From an uncultured Acidimicrobiia bacterium (lineage in GTDB: Bacteria > Actinomycetota > Acidimicrobiia > Spongiisociales > UBA5794): DNA of 20,730 nt. Location: assembly GCA_913031525.1 (NCBI GenBank), contig CAJWGC010000004.1:1-20730 (forward strand), read 5' to 3'. Positions 7,439-15,208 of the stretch are shown piece by piece; within the stretch, counting starts at the first letter, position 1; every line of letters starts with the position of its first letter. A program made the position numbers and the translations under genes. The notes under the pieces were generated by a model. It worked only from the letters and a program-made list of their open reading frames with translations. It did no database searches and was not told the origin of the DNA.

Positions 7439-7809
7439 ATATTGTCGGGATGGGGGTCGACCTTGCTGAAATTGATCGGATTCGAGGTCTTCTACAACGC
7501 TACGGGCAACGTTTCAAAACCCGTTGCTTTACTGACCATGAGTGGGGTTACGCTCACCGCTATTCTGATCCTTCGGCTCGCCTCGCTGCACGTTTCGCTG
7601 GTAAAGAAGCAGTGATGAAAAGTCTTGGCGTTGGATGGCGAAAAGTCTATTGGACAGATATCGAGATAACGGGAGGCGGAATGCCGACCGTCAATCTTTC
7701 GGGCACAGCTTTACAGAGAGCTGAATCGATCGGCGTTGACCAGGTGCTTGTAACGATCACCCATACGGGCGATAAGGCACTTGTTTTCGCGTTATCTCTA
7801 GCAGGATGA
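7435..7809 (+). CDS. acpS: Holo-[acyl-carrier-protein] synthase AcpS
   Basis: AcpS transfers 4'-phosphopantetheine from CoA to apo-acyl carrier protein, switching on fatty acid synthesis. The 124-residue product begins MNIVGMGVDLAEIDRI, with the metal-binding Asp of GVDL. It contains RLAARFAGKEAVMKSLG (the family's RFAxKEA motif), GMPTVNLSG and VTITHTGDKALVFAL near the end. The ATG at 7435 overlaps the upstream stop (ATGA), which decides the start; longer in-frame starts run deep into the previous gene. Length is typical of the family. nnr begins 40 bases downstream. Confidence 0.95.
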   Translation: MNIVGMGVDLAEIDRIRGLLQRYGQRFKTRCFTDHEWGYAHRYSDPSARLAARFAGKEAVMKSLGVGWRKVYWTDIEITGGGMPTVNLSGTALQRAESIGVDQVLVTITHTGDKALVFALSLAG

Positions 7810-7849
7810 ATGCACGCGGTGGATTTCGATTGATGGATCTTGGAATTAG

Positions 7850-9259
7850 ATGCAAAGGGTGATAACTCCTAAGGAGTCAGAGCGACTTGATCGGGTTTCA
7901 TCTGAACCGTTAGATCTTCTCATGGAACGAGCTGGATTTAGTGTCGCGATTGCTACAGCGATGCTCGGAGCCGGTTATGGGAAGCGGGTAGTCGTTCTCG
8001 TTGGAAGTGGCAACAACGGTGGCGATGGTTACGTGGCTGCGCGCTATCTCGCCGATCGAGGCTGCGCTGTGCGCGTACTCGCACTTCGTACTCCTCAAGG
8101 TGCTTTTGTTGAACAGGCCGCGGCTCGAGCTGCGGCGAGGGGGGTAGAGATCGACGAATTAGGTTCGTTGCTCCCTGCTGATTTTGTGGTTGACGCTCTT
8201 TTCGGAGTTGGTTTTCGCGGTGAGTTACCTGCTAGCGCTGCCGCTTGGATTGCACACCCTGCTCCGGTTGTTTCCGTAGATGTACCTTCGGGCCTTGATG
8301 CTGCTACTGGCGCGGTGAGGGGAGCCTGTTTCACTGCTTCCCGAACTGTGGCTTTTCACGCTCTCAAGACTGGACATTTACTTGGCGAGGGTCCAGAGAG
8401 ATGTGGAGAAATAGAGGTGGTCGATATTGGATTAGAGGGAGGAGAGGCTGAATTGCTCCTCTGCGGCCAGGAAGATGCTCCGCTCCCTGAGCGCGTACGG
8501 AAGGAACACAAATGGTCGGCCGGTTCGGTCGTTGTCGTAGGTGGATCTCTCGGCCTTACCGGTGCGCCTTTGTTGGCGGCTACTGCGGCTTTGAAGATGG
8601 GAGCCGGCTCAGCCGCGATCATATGCCCTGGGGCGTTACAGAACGTTTATGCTGCGGCTTCATCAGATCTTATGACCCGGGCAGTCGGTTCCGGGACAAA
8701 ATTTGCTTCGAAGGATGATGAAGCCGTTCTCGCCGCTGCCAGTCGTTTCGATACGATGGTTCTTGGGCCCGGACTCGGCCCTAACCAAGAAGCTTTCGTA
8801 TCGAAAATTCTTGCAAAATGGACCGGCAAGCTTGTCGTTGACGCCGATGCTCTTAACGCTCTAGACGGGGCGGATGCTCTGGGTGAACGTGCTATTGCGA
8901 CGGTAATAACTCCTCATGCAGGCGAATTTATCCGCCTCACTGGCAAGTCGGCTGATTACAAGTCGGCTGCAGACTTTTACGATGCCAGCCACGCCGTTGT
9001 GGTGCTCAAAGGAAATCCCACTTTCGTCTCCGGTGCTGAGCGATGGGTGGTGACTTCCGGTGGACCAGAGTTGGCAACAATCGGAACGGGGGATGTTTTA
9101 GCAGGAATGATCGGCGCTCTCTGGGCCAGAGGGCTATCCAGCGATGTTGCTGCACGCTCTGCAGCCTATTGGCACGGTCGCGCCGGGTCCTATCTCTCGG
9201 ATCGCGGATCCGTTACTGCGGCTTTATTGGCCGAATCGGTATCACGCTATGCCTTCTAA
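7850..9259 (+). CDS. nnr: Bifunctional NAD(P)HX epimerase/dehydratase Nnr
   Basis: This fused repair enzyme handles damaged, hydrated NADH and NADPH. The N-terminal YjeF domain interconverts the R and S epimers, and the C-terminal ribokinase-like domain dehydrates S-NAD(P)HX. The 469-residue product has VVVLVGSGNNGGDGYVAARY at about 47-66 and the SVDVPSGLDAATG loop of the epimerase. The dehydratase half begins near HKWSAGSVVVVGG, continues with LGPGLG, VDADALNAL and TPHAGEF, and ends with GTGDVLAGMIGAL, whose Asp is residue 415. The ATG at 7850 has only a weak GGA upstream. The acpS-nnr-alr order matches other actinobacteria. A gap of 117 bases to alr holds no evident feature. Confidence 0.95.
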   Translation: MQRVITPKESERLDRVSSEPLDLLMERAGFSVAIATAMLGAGYGKRVVVLVGSGNNGGDGYVAARYLADRGCAVRVLALRTPQGAFVEQAAARAAARGVEIDELGSLLPADFVVDALFGVGFRGELPASAAAWIAHPAPVVSVDVPSGLDAATGAVRGACFTASRTVAFHALKTGHLLGEGPERCGEIEVVDIGLEGGEAELLLCGQEDAPLPERVRKEHKWSAGSVVVVGGSLGLTGAPLLAATAALKMGAGSAAIICPGALQNVYAAASSDLMTRAVGSGTKFASKDDEAVLAAASRFDTMVLGPGLGPNQEAFVSKILAKWTGKLVVDADALNALDGADALGERAIATVITPHAGEFIRLTGKSADYKSAADFYDASHAVVVLKGNPTFVSGAERWVVTSGGPELATIGTGDVLAGMIGALWARGLSSDVAARSAAYWHGRAGSYLSDRGSVTAALLAESVSRYAF

Positions 9260-9376
9260 ATCCCACTGTTTTTAGTTGAATCGCGAATGATTCCCGCGAT
9301 TGCAAAGCGGCCGACAGAGGCAATAGACAGTCTTTGGCCACTAGCGTTCTTTTCTGGCGATTGGTGAAGGAGACCA

Positions 9377-10480
9377 GTGCGACCGTCGTGGATCGAAATC
9401 GATTTGGACGCAATTAGACACAACGTTTCGGTAATCGTTGAGGCCATTGCTCCGACGCGGCTTTGTGCAGTGGTCAAAGCGGATGCTTACGGGCATGGTG
9501 ATATACCCGTAGCGCAAGCTGCATTGTCTGGGGGAGCTGAGATGCTGGCAGTCGCGCTTGTCGAAGAGGGCGTCCGGTTGCGCGAGGCCGGAATAAGCGT
9601 TCCCATCTTGTTGCTTTCCGAGCCGGATTGCGACGATGTGTCAGAGTTAGAGAAGTGGCGTCTCACGCCGACCGTATATCGAAAAGATCTGGTGCAGGCT
9701 CTGGCGTCTGCCACGAGAAAGAAGATGCCAGTCCATGTCAAGATCGACACCGGTATGCATCGAGTAGGGGCGGATATTAAGACGGGGATTGAGCTGGTCC
9801 AGTTGATCGATCAGCACGAGATTCTCGACCTCGAAGGAGTATGGACGCATTTGGCAGTTTCTGAAGAGGACGACGAGTTCACTCGTCTTCAGCTCGATCG
9901 GTTCAACACGTTCGTGGCTGAAGCACATAAGGTTGGGGTGCAGCCGAAGGCGCTTCATGTCGCTAACACAGCCGGAGCACTTGCATTTTCTGTTGCGCGT
10001 TATGACATAGCTCGGATTGGTTTGGGAATATATGGACTGCGTCCTGCTCCTCACATAGGATTTGATCTCGATCTCCGACCGGCGATGCGCCTTGTTTCGC
10101 GAATTTCGTTCGTTCGTTCGGTATCTGAAGGTGAGCGAGTGTCTTACGGACGATGCCGGCCGATGCCGAGTGACGGAACGCTAGCCACAGTTCCAATCGG
10201 ATACGCTGACGGAGTTCACCGTCGCCTTTTTGCAGCCGGTGGCGAAGTTCTGATCAGAGGGAAACGACATCCATTTGCGGGAAATGTCACGATGGATCAG
10301 ATCATCGTAGATTCTGGTGGAACCCCGGTTGAGGTGGGAGATGAGGTGGTATTGATAGGGCGACAAGGTAGTGGAGAGATCAGCGCTGATCAGTGGGCAC
10401 AGTGGTTGGGCACCATTAGCTATGAGATTGTTTGCAGTTTTGGTCCTCGGCTACCGAGGAGATATCGGGGAGAGTCATGA
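9377..10480 (+). CDS. alr: Alanine racemase
   Basis: This PLP-dependent enzyme interconverts L- and D-alanine and supplies D-Ala for peptidoglycan. The 367-residue product has the PLP-lysine motif AVVKADAYGHG with Lys34, the DTGMHRVG segment, HVANTAGAL, RIGLGIYG, and the second catalytic residue Tyr257 in RVSYGR on the C-terminal beta domain. NVTMDQI further along is also family-typical. The GTG at 9377 is supported by GAAGGAG at 9365-9371, five bases upstream. Its stop abuts the next gene's ATG directly. Confidence 0.97.
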   Translation: MRPSWIEIDLDAIRHNVSVIVEAIAPTRLCAVVKADAYGHGDIPVAQAALSGGAEMLAVALVEEGVRLREAGISVPILLLSEPDCDDVSELEKWRLTPTVYRKDLVQALASATRKKMPVHVKIDTGMHRVGADIKTGIELVQLIDQHEILDLEGVWTHLAVSEEDDEFTRLQLDRFNTFVAEAHKVGVQPKALHVANTAGALAFSVARYDIARIGLGIYGLRPAPHIGFDLDLRPAMRLVSRISFVRSVSEGERVSYGRCRPMPSDGTLATVPIGYADGVHRRLFAAGGEVLIRGKRHPFAGNVTMDQIIVDSGGTPVEVGDEVVLIGRQGSGEISADQWAQWLGTISYEIVCSFGPRLPRRYRGES

Positions 10481-11404
10481 ATGGAAAATAAAACGCTGAC
10501 CGCGGTCCCGGGAGTATCCGTTGGTCATTGGACTGATTTCACCGCAGCTACTGGAGCGACGGTGATCGTGTTTCCAGCTCCAAACGTTGCAGCCGCTGAG
10601 ATACGCGGTGCTGCACCGGGTACTCGTGAGTTCGGCCTGTTTGGTCCAGGGATGGCTATCGAGATGATTCAAGCTCTTGTTTTTGCCGGCGGGAGCGCTT
10701 ACGGGCTTGCTGCTGCCGACGGCGTAATGCGCGAGTTAGAGATGGATGGTCGAGGGCATGATAAGGACCCATGGGTAGTTCCCATTGTGCCTGCTGCGAT
10801 CATCTTTGACCTGATGGTAGGAGACGGCGCGGTTCGGCCTGGGCCGGAGGAGGGGGCAGCAGCTTATCGGGCAGCGAACACCGGCCCTGTTGTTATGGGT
10901 TCCGTCGGCGCTGGAACCGGCGCAACAATATCGAATTGGAGAGGACCTGGCTCCGAGCAGAAGGGTGGTATCGGATCTGCAGCTTTGCAGAAAGGATCAG
11001 TTACAGTTGGTGCGCTCGTCGTGCTCAATGCCGGCGGCGACATCTTTACTCTTGAGGGAAAATCGCTGTCTGGAGGACCTGCGGTCTCATCCATGCCCCA
11101 CTTACCTCAACGCGGCCTAGAACAAACGACTTTGGTGGCGATAGCAACGGATGCCCGCCTCAGCAGGAAAGAGCTAAACCGTGTATGCGTGAGGGCTCAC
11201 GATGCTCTGGCTGTCTGTATCAGACCCGTACATACGCGCTATGACGGCGATATAGCCTTTGCTGTTTCTTGCGGTCTAGAGGATGGAAACTCGGATGAAT
11301 TGAGCGAGGTCGCGTTCGAGGTAGTCGGGCGAGCTGTCGCTGCAGCAGTAGGGAACTCCGAGACGCTTGCCGGTGTGCCAAGTGTCGGCGATAGTTCGTT
11401 ATGA
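10481..11404 (+). CDS. P1 (S58, DmpA-like) family peptidase
   Basis: This is a 307-residue member of the P1/DmpA family of N-terminal nucleophile hydrolases, which are made as one chain and cut themselves into two subunits. Known members act as aminopeptidases, beta-peptidases or nylon-oligomer hydrolases. Visible hallmarks are PGVSVGHWTD near the start, FAGGSAYGLAAADGV (69-82), SVGAGTGA, VGALVVLNAGGD (176-187) and the small-subunit start TTLVAIATDARL (216-227), followed by AHDAL and IRPVHTRYDGD. The expected cut lies just before Thr216; the residue before it is Gln215, where I recall Asn as usual. GGGGAGAG at 10467-10474 precedes the ATG. There is a four-base overlap with the next gene. The physiological substrate is unknown. 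Confidence 0.88.
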   Translation: MENKTLTAVPGVSVGHWTDFTAATGATVIVFPAPNVAAAEIRGAAPGTREFGLFGPGMAIEMIQALVFAGGSAYGLAAADGVMRELEMDGRGHDKDPWVVPIVPAAIIFDLMVGDGAVRPGPEEGAAAYRAANTGPVVMGSVGAGTGATISNWRGPGSEQKGGIGSAALQKGSVTVGALVVLNAGGDIFTLEGKSLSGGPAVSSMPHLPQRGLEQTTLVAIATDARLSRKELNRVCVRAHDALAVCIRPVHTRYDGDIAFAVSCGLEDGNSDELSEVAFEVVGRAVAAAVGNSETLAGVPSVGDSSL

Positions 11405-12075
11405 GGGAAAAGACCTCAGAGGACCGCGCTTCCGGGCTCGCCACTCTCGCATGCAAGGCTGCAACGTGTACCAGTTGTCGACTCTCGAAAGGTCGGACCA
11501 ATGTGGTCTTCGGAATGGGAGTGTATAACGCCGAACTAATGATTATTGGTGAGGGTCCTGGCCAGCGTGAAGATGAACAAGGTCTTCCTTTCGTTGGCCG
11601 ATCAGGGAAACTATTGGATCAGCTCTTAGCTGAGATCGGATTGCGGCGTGAAGAGAACGTGTATATCGCCAACGTTGTCAAGTGCCGTCCTCCTCGTAAC
11701 CGCGATCCTCGTGATGACGAGATCGAATCCTGTAAGTCATATCTGATCGGACAGCTTGAGTTGATCAACCCGAAAGTGGTGTTGACTCTCGGTAACTTTT
11801 CATCAAAGTTGTTGCTTCGAACAACGATCGGTATCACCAAGCTCCGAGGCCATGCCTACCCATGGTGGAATCGACGTCTTGTGCCGACGTTCCATCCTGC
11901 TGCTGCCTTACGCGGCAGCGCCCAAATTCTTGATGGAATGCGTTACGACTTTTCTCTCGTACGATCGGTTATCGAAGGAACGCTCGAGGAGGACATTCCG
12001 GAGAGCGCGGTCCTGGAGGAATCGTCGGTAACGGAATCACAGGGGCTGGATGCAGAGCAGATGGGATTGTGGTGA
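11401..12075 (+). CDS. Family 4 uracil-DNA glycosylase (Fe-S)
   Basis: This enzyme removes uracil from DNA and starts base excision repair. The 224-residue product resembles family 4 UDGs, the group related to the phage SPO1 polymerase N-terminus. Cys23, Cys26, Cys94 and Cys110 are placed to bind a 4Fe-4S cluster. The active-site motif GEGPGQREDEQG is at 49-60, LPFVGRSGKLL follows, and HPAAALR has its His at 164. After about residue 190 comes an acidic, probably disordered tail that ends in Gln-Met-Gly-Leu-Trp (220-224), similar to the clamp-binding pentapeptide of bacterial repair proteins. The ATG overlaps the previous stop (ATGA), and the tail codons overlap the tsaE start. Confidence 0.9.
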   Translation: MREKTSEDRASGLATLACKAATCTSCRLSKGRTNVVFGMGVYNAELMIIGEGPGQREDEQGLPFVGRSGKLLDQLLAEIGLRREENVYIANVVKCRPPRNRDPRDDEIESCKSYLIGQLELINPKVVLTLGNFSSKLLLRTTIGITKLRGHAYPWWNRRLVPTFHPAAALRGSAQILDGMRYDFSLVRSVIEGTLEEDIPESAVLEESSVTESQGLDAEQMGLW

Positions 12076-12521
12076 TCGATTTTGCCAGTTCCTCTCCTGA
12101 TGACACGTTGGCTGTTGGCCGCCGGTTATCTCGCGTGCTTCGCGGTGATGACATTGTGCTCCTATCGGGACGATTGGGAAGCGGTAAGACGCTTTTAGTA
12201 TCAGGCATAGCGGAGGGTCTTGGCGTAGAAGAACAGGTGACAAGCCCGAGTTTTGTGCTAGTTCACGAATACCACGGCTTTCTCAATGTCGTGCATGCAG
12301 ACCTTTATAGATTGTCATCAATGAACGAGTTTGAGGATCTAGATCTGCCAGCAATGGCCAAGAGCGGAGTCCTCGTTATCGAATGGGGTGGAGTGGTGGC
12401 AGGATCGATGTCCGACTATCTCTTTATTGAGATCGACATCGTCGATGAAAATTCTCGAAAATTGAGGTTTCGGCCCGTGGGTTCATGGGAAAACCGATCA
12501 CTTGAGGAGATTGTCGGGTGA
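12069..12521 (+). CDS. tsaE: tRNA t6A biosynthesis ATPase TsaE
   Basis: TsaE is the small P-loop ATPase that drives turnover of the TsaB-TsaD complex making N6-threonylcarbamoyladenosine at tRNA position 37. The 150-residue product has the Walker A loop SGRLGSGKT with Lys40 and Thr41. It also has TSPSFVLVHEY and the HADLYRL segment characteristic of TsaE, and IEWGGVV where the family has a conserved Glu-Trp. Two adjacent GTG codons (12069 and 12072) can start it; the second would give a simple GTGA overlap with the upstream stop. It heads the tsaE-tsaB-rimI-tsaD module. Confidence 0.95.
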   Translation: MVIDFASSSPDDTLAVGRRLSRVLRGDDIVLLSGRLGSGKTLLVSGIAEGLGVEEQVTSPSFVLVHEYHGFLNVVHADLYRLSSMNEFEDLDLPAMAKSGVLVIEWGGVVAGSMSDYLFIEIDIVDENSRKLRFRPVGSWENRSLEEIVG

Positions 12522-13234
12522 AAATTCTTGCCATTGAGAGCGCTACCGCTGCTTCTTCAGTCGCCCTCGGAGAGGGTCAGTCTCTAGCAGCAATATCGAC
12601 ACTCGTAGACGCTAGAGGGCACGTTGAGTTCATTGTTCCTGCGATCGACTTTAACTTCGCTCGGCTGGGGTGGTGTCCGGATGATTTGGATATCGTTGCC
12701 GTCGACGTTGGTCCTGGAACATTTTCAGGTATTCGAGCCGGTGTCGCCGCTGCTCAAGCGATTTCTGCCGCCATCGGCGTGCCGATCGTGACGGTCAGCT
12801 CACTTATGTTATTGGCGATGCGAGCCGCTACCGATCACCATCGCATCTGGCCTTTGGTCGACGTGCGCCGAGGGCAAATTGCAACTTCGCCCTATAGATC
12901 GGCCTCCGGAGGATTGGTGCGAGACGGGAGCGCGGAACTCTTGACCCCGGATGAGTTTAAGAAGGCAGTTGAAGCTGACCCAATGGACGCGCTGATAGTA
13001 GGCGATATCGACGCCTTGCCTCGCGACTTTTTTTGCGAACTGGATTGGGTGAAGTGGAGTTACCCTCGCTATCCATCGGCAGATGTCATTTTGGAGTATG
13101 CCGCCTTAGCGGCTGTCCAGGAAGATTTCGTCGGTTCCCAGGAAATCCATCCCTTCTATATGCGAGAACCCGACGCACGCATCAATTGGGCGGACTTTCG
13201 AGAGGAGGGGATGTGGCCGGCAGGGTTGTCATGA
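12518..13234 (+). CDS. tsaB: tRNA t6A biosynthesis protein TsaB
   Basis: TsaB is the catalytically inactive ASKHA-fold partner that dimerises with TsaD and bridges TsaE in the t6A complex. The 238-residue product begins MKILAIESATAASSVALGEG and contains DVGPGTFSGIRAGVAAAQ, the most conserved TsaB/TsaD segment, while lacking the metal-binding histidines of TsaD. The GTG at 12518 overlaps the tsaE stop (GTGA). Its own stop overlaps the rimI start (ATGA). Length is in the family range. Confidence 0.93.
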   Translation: MKILAIESATAASSVALGEGQSLAAISTLVDARGHVEFIVPAIDFNFARLGWCPDDLDIVAVDVGPGTFSGIRAGVAAAQAISAAIGVPIVTVSSLMLLAMRAATDHHRIWPLVDVRRGQIATSPYRSASGGLVRDGSAELLTPDEFKKAVEADPMDALIVGDIDALPRDFFCELDWVKWSYPRYPSADVILEYAALAAVQEDFVGSQEIHPFYMREPDARINWADFREEGMWPAGLS

Positions 13235-13752
13235 CGAAGGTTCAGGAATCCATTTGTTTGAGAATGAGGCGTATGGCGAAGAGCGACCTCAACGAGGTCG
13301 TGAGAATTGAGCAGGCTATCTATCCGCAAGCTTGGTCCGCCAGCTTGTTTGGTGAAGAGCTGTCTCGCAACAATCGTTACTACATCGTGCTTGAGGTAGA
13401 TGAAGTGATTGTCGGCTACGGAGGATTAATGATTGTGGACTCTGATGCACATGTAACGACGATTGCTGTCGATCCTCAATTTCAGAGCCGTGGATTTGGT
13501 ACGAGGCTCATGATCAGTCTCGTCGATGCAGCCTTGTCTGCCCGTGCTGATCATCTGACTCTTGAGGTTCGAGTATCGAATGAAGGTGCGAGGAACCTTT
13601 ACCGAAGATTCGGTTTTGTTCCGGTCGGGTTACGCAAGGATTACTACCGCGACGAGGACGCGTTAGTCATGTGGGCGACCGATATTGACGGTACCGATTT
13701 CAGTAAGAGAATTGCCAATATCCGAACATCCGTAGAAGCAAAAAAACAGTGA
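13231..13752 (+). CDS. rimI: Ribosomal-protein-alanine N-acetyltransferase RimI
   Basis: This GNAT-family acetyltransferase acetylates protein N-termini, S18 in E. coli. The 173-residue product has the acetyl-CoA binding motif VDPQFQSRGFGTRLM with QSRGFG as the pyrophosphate loop. LEVRVSNEGARNLYRRFGF follows, and then VGLRKDYYRDEDALVM, typical of RimI. It is longer than E. coli RimI (148) at both ends. The ATG at 13231 sits in an ATGA overlap with tsaB; a longer in-frame start at 13033 would read through tsaB out of frame and is not credible. Clustering with tsaB and tsaD is common. Confidence 0.92.
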   Translation: MTKVQESICLRMRRMAKSDLNEVVRIEQAIYPQAWSASLFGEELSRNNRYYIVLEVDEVIVGYGGLMIVDSDAHVTTIAVDPQFQSRGFGTRLMISLVDAALSARADHLTLEVRVSNEGARNLYRRFGFVPVGLRKDYYRDEDALVMWATDIDGTDFSKRIANIRTSVEAKKQ

Positions 13753-14768
13753 TGCCTGTACGGGAACCCCTCATCCTCGGTGTAGAGACAAGTTGCGACG
13801 AGACTGCAGTGGCGATAGTCGAAGGGCTTGAAGTGCGTTCTTCGGTGTTATCGAGCCAAATAGATGCTCACGCTCGATTTGGCGGTGTGGTGCCAGAAGT
13901 TGCGGCCCGAGCCCATGTTGAAGCGATCCGACCACTAGCGAACTTAGCGTTGGCCAGGGCCGGAGTGCATTCCACCGATCTCGATGCTATCGCGGCTACT
14001 CGCGGTCCCGGTTTAGCTGGTGCTCTTATGGTGGGATTTTCTTTTGCTAAGGCGTTTGCCTGGGGCTTAGGTAAGCCATTTATTGGTATTGATCACATGG
14101 AAGGGCATTTGTTCGCCCCTCGTCTCGAGCATGAGAATTATCGCCCTCCAGCTGTCGTTTTGCTTGCTTCCGGAGGTCACAGCCAGATTGTCCATGTTGG
14201 AGAGTGGGGGGAATACCGGCTGTTGGGCAGCACTATTGACGATGCCGCTGGCGAGGCTTTTGACAAGATCGCACGATTCATGGGTTTGGGATTTCCAGGC
14301 GGTCCAGCGATCGATCGAGAGTCGGAAAGAGGGGACCGAACTGCTCTGCATTTCCCAAGAGCTCTTCGTGATCGACCCTTTGATTTTTCCTTCAGCGGAT
14401 TGAAGACATCGGTTGTGACTTTTCTCGAGAAAGCAAAGGCCACTGGCGACGTTCCCGCGCTGGTCGACGTTGCTGCATCTGTTCAAGAGGCAATCGTTGA
14501 TGTGCTGGTCGATAAGACGTTCAACGCTGTAGAAGCAACTGGAGTGAAAGTTGTTGCGGGCGGTGGCGGGGTGTTGGCTAATCGGCGACTCCGCGAACGT
14601 TTTATCGAGGAAGCTGATTCGCGGAGTGTAGAGCTTCACCTTCCATCGCCGGCTCTATGCACCGATAACGGCGCCATGATTGCCGCCGTAGCTTCCGATC
14701 GGTTAAGCAAGGGAGTCGTCACTTCTTGGGACAGTGGAATTATTCCGAGCCTGCGTCTTAGTTCCTAG
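13752..14768 (+). CDS. tsaD: tRNA N6-adenosine threonylcarbamoyltransferase TsaD
   Basis: TsaD transfers the threonylcarbamoyl group from its adenylate to A37 of tRNAs that read ANN codons. The product of about 338 residues has LGVETSCDETAVAIVEG near the start, and the metal-binding histidines His115 and His119 in IDHMEGHL. It also carries ASGGHSQ, GEAFDKIARFMGLGFPGGPAID and VAGGGGVLANRRLRE. I favour the ATG at 13752; a GTG directly before it (13749) adds one residue. It overlaps the rimI stop by one base. The gene that makes the threonylcarbamoyl-adenylate (tsaC) is not in this window. Confidence 0.97.
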   Translation: MPVREPLILGVETSCDETAVAIVEGLEVRSSVLSSQIDAHARFGGVVPEVAARAHVEAIRPLANLALARAGVHSTDLDAIAATRGPGLAGALMVGFSFAKAFAWGLGKPFIGIDHMEGHLFAPRLEHENYRPPAVVLLASGGHSQIVHVGEWGEYRLLGSTIDDAAGEAFDKIARFMGLGFPGGPAIDRESERGDRTALHFPRALRDRPFDFSFSGLKTSVVTFLEKAKATGDVPALVDVAASVQEAIVDVLVDKTFNAVEATGVKVVAGGGGVLANRRLRERFIEEADSRSVELHLPSPALCTDNGAMIAAVASDRLSKGVVTSWDSGIIPSLRLSS

Positions 14769-14832
14769 GATTGCCAGTGAGGTAATCTTCTGTAATTAAG
14801 TCTAAGTCGGTCGATTCACCGGAAATATTGGT

Positions 14833-14859
14833 TTAGCACTTACGGCATCAGAGTGCTAG
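14833..14859 (+). promoter_or_regulatory. CIRCE operator (HrcA site) for groESL
   Basis: TTAGCACTT at 14833-14841 and GAGTGCTAG at 14851-14859 are separated by exactly nine bases. This matches the CIRCE consensus TTAGCACTC-N9-GAGTGCTAA with one mismatch in each arm. CIRCE is bound by the heat-shock repressor HrcA and is classically found before groESL. It lies 50 bases upstream of the groES ATG. I could not place the -35/-10 elements with confidence in 14769-14832. Confidence 0.92.
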
Positions 14860-14861
14860 AT

Positions 14862-14888
14862 TTAGCAGTCGAAAGAACCGACTGCTAG
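14862..14888 (+). promoter_or_regulatory. Second, variant CIRCE-like palindrome
   Basis: TTAGCAGTC at 14862-14870 and GACTGCTAG at 14880-14888 are again separated by nine bases. Compared with CIRCE it has a C-to-G change at arm position 7 and the matching G-to-C change in the other arm, so dyad symmetry is kept. The inner pair G14871/C14879 extends the perfect inverted repeat from TAGCAGTCG to CGACTGCTA. It starts two bases after the first site and ends just before the groES Shine-Dalgarno, so it could be a second operator or a 5'-UTR hairpin. Confidence 0.7.
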
Positions 14889-14909
14889 CCACTATGAAGG
14901 AGGAGTCGG

Positions 14910-15197
14910 ATGGATCTGAAGCCGCTGGGCGACCGTATAGTCGTCAAGCCCAGGGACGAAGACGAGCAACGCACTGTGAGCGGGCTTGTCATTCCCGACA
15001 CCGCGAAAGAGAAGCCCCAATTGGGCGAGGTACTCGCGGTAGGTCCCGGGGAGTATCAGGATGGCGATCGTATTCCCCTGGACGTAGCTCCGGGAGATCT
15101 CGTCTTCTACTCCAAGTACGGGGGTACGGAAGTTAAATACGAGGGTGAGGATTACCTCATTCTCTCCGCGCGCGACGTCCTCGCGACGGTGGGTTAG
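14910..15197 (+). CDS. groES: Co-chaperonin GroES
   Basis: GroES is the heptameric lid of the GroEL folding chamber. The product is 95 residues. It has LKPLGDRIVVKP at the start, the mobile loop around RTVSGLVIPDTAKEKPQ (residues 21-37), GEVLAVGPG, DLVFYSKYGGTEVKYEGEDYLIL and a short tail. AAGGAGGAG at 14897-14905 is a strong ribosome-binding site four bases before the ATG. groEL starts 11 bases downstream, so the two form one operon controlled by the palindromes above. Confidence 0.98.
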   Translation: MDLKPLGDRIVVKPRDEDEQRTVSGLVIPDTAKEKPQLGEVLAVGPGEYQDGDRIPLDVAPGDLVFYSKYGGTEVKYEGEDYLILSARDVLATVG

Positions 15198-15208
15198 GAA
15201 GGAACACA

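Noticed and set aside
9260..9376. Search for a promoter or terminator between nnr and alr
   Set aside because: No convincing -35/-10 pair or stem with U-tract found; only the alr Shine-Dalgarno is clear.
14067..14639. 190-codon minus-strand ORF inside tsaD
   Set aside because: It is antisense to a fully supported tsaD and shows no family features.
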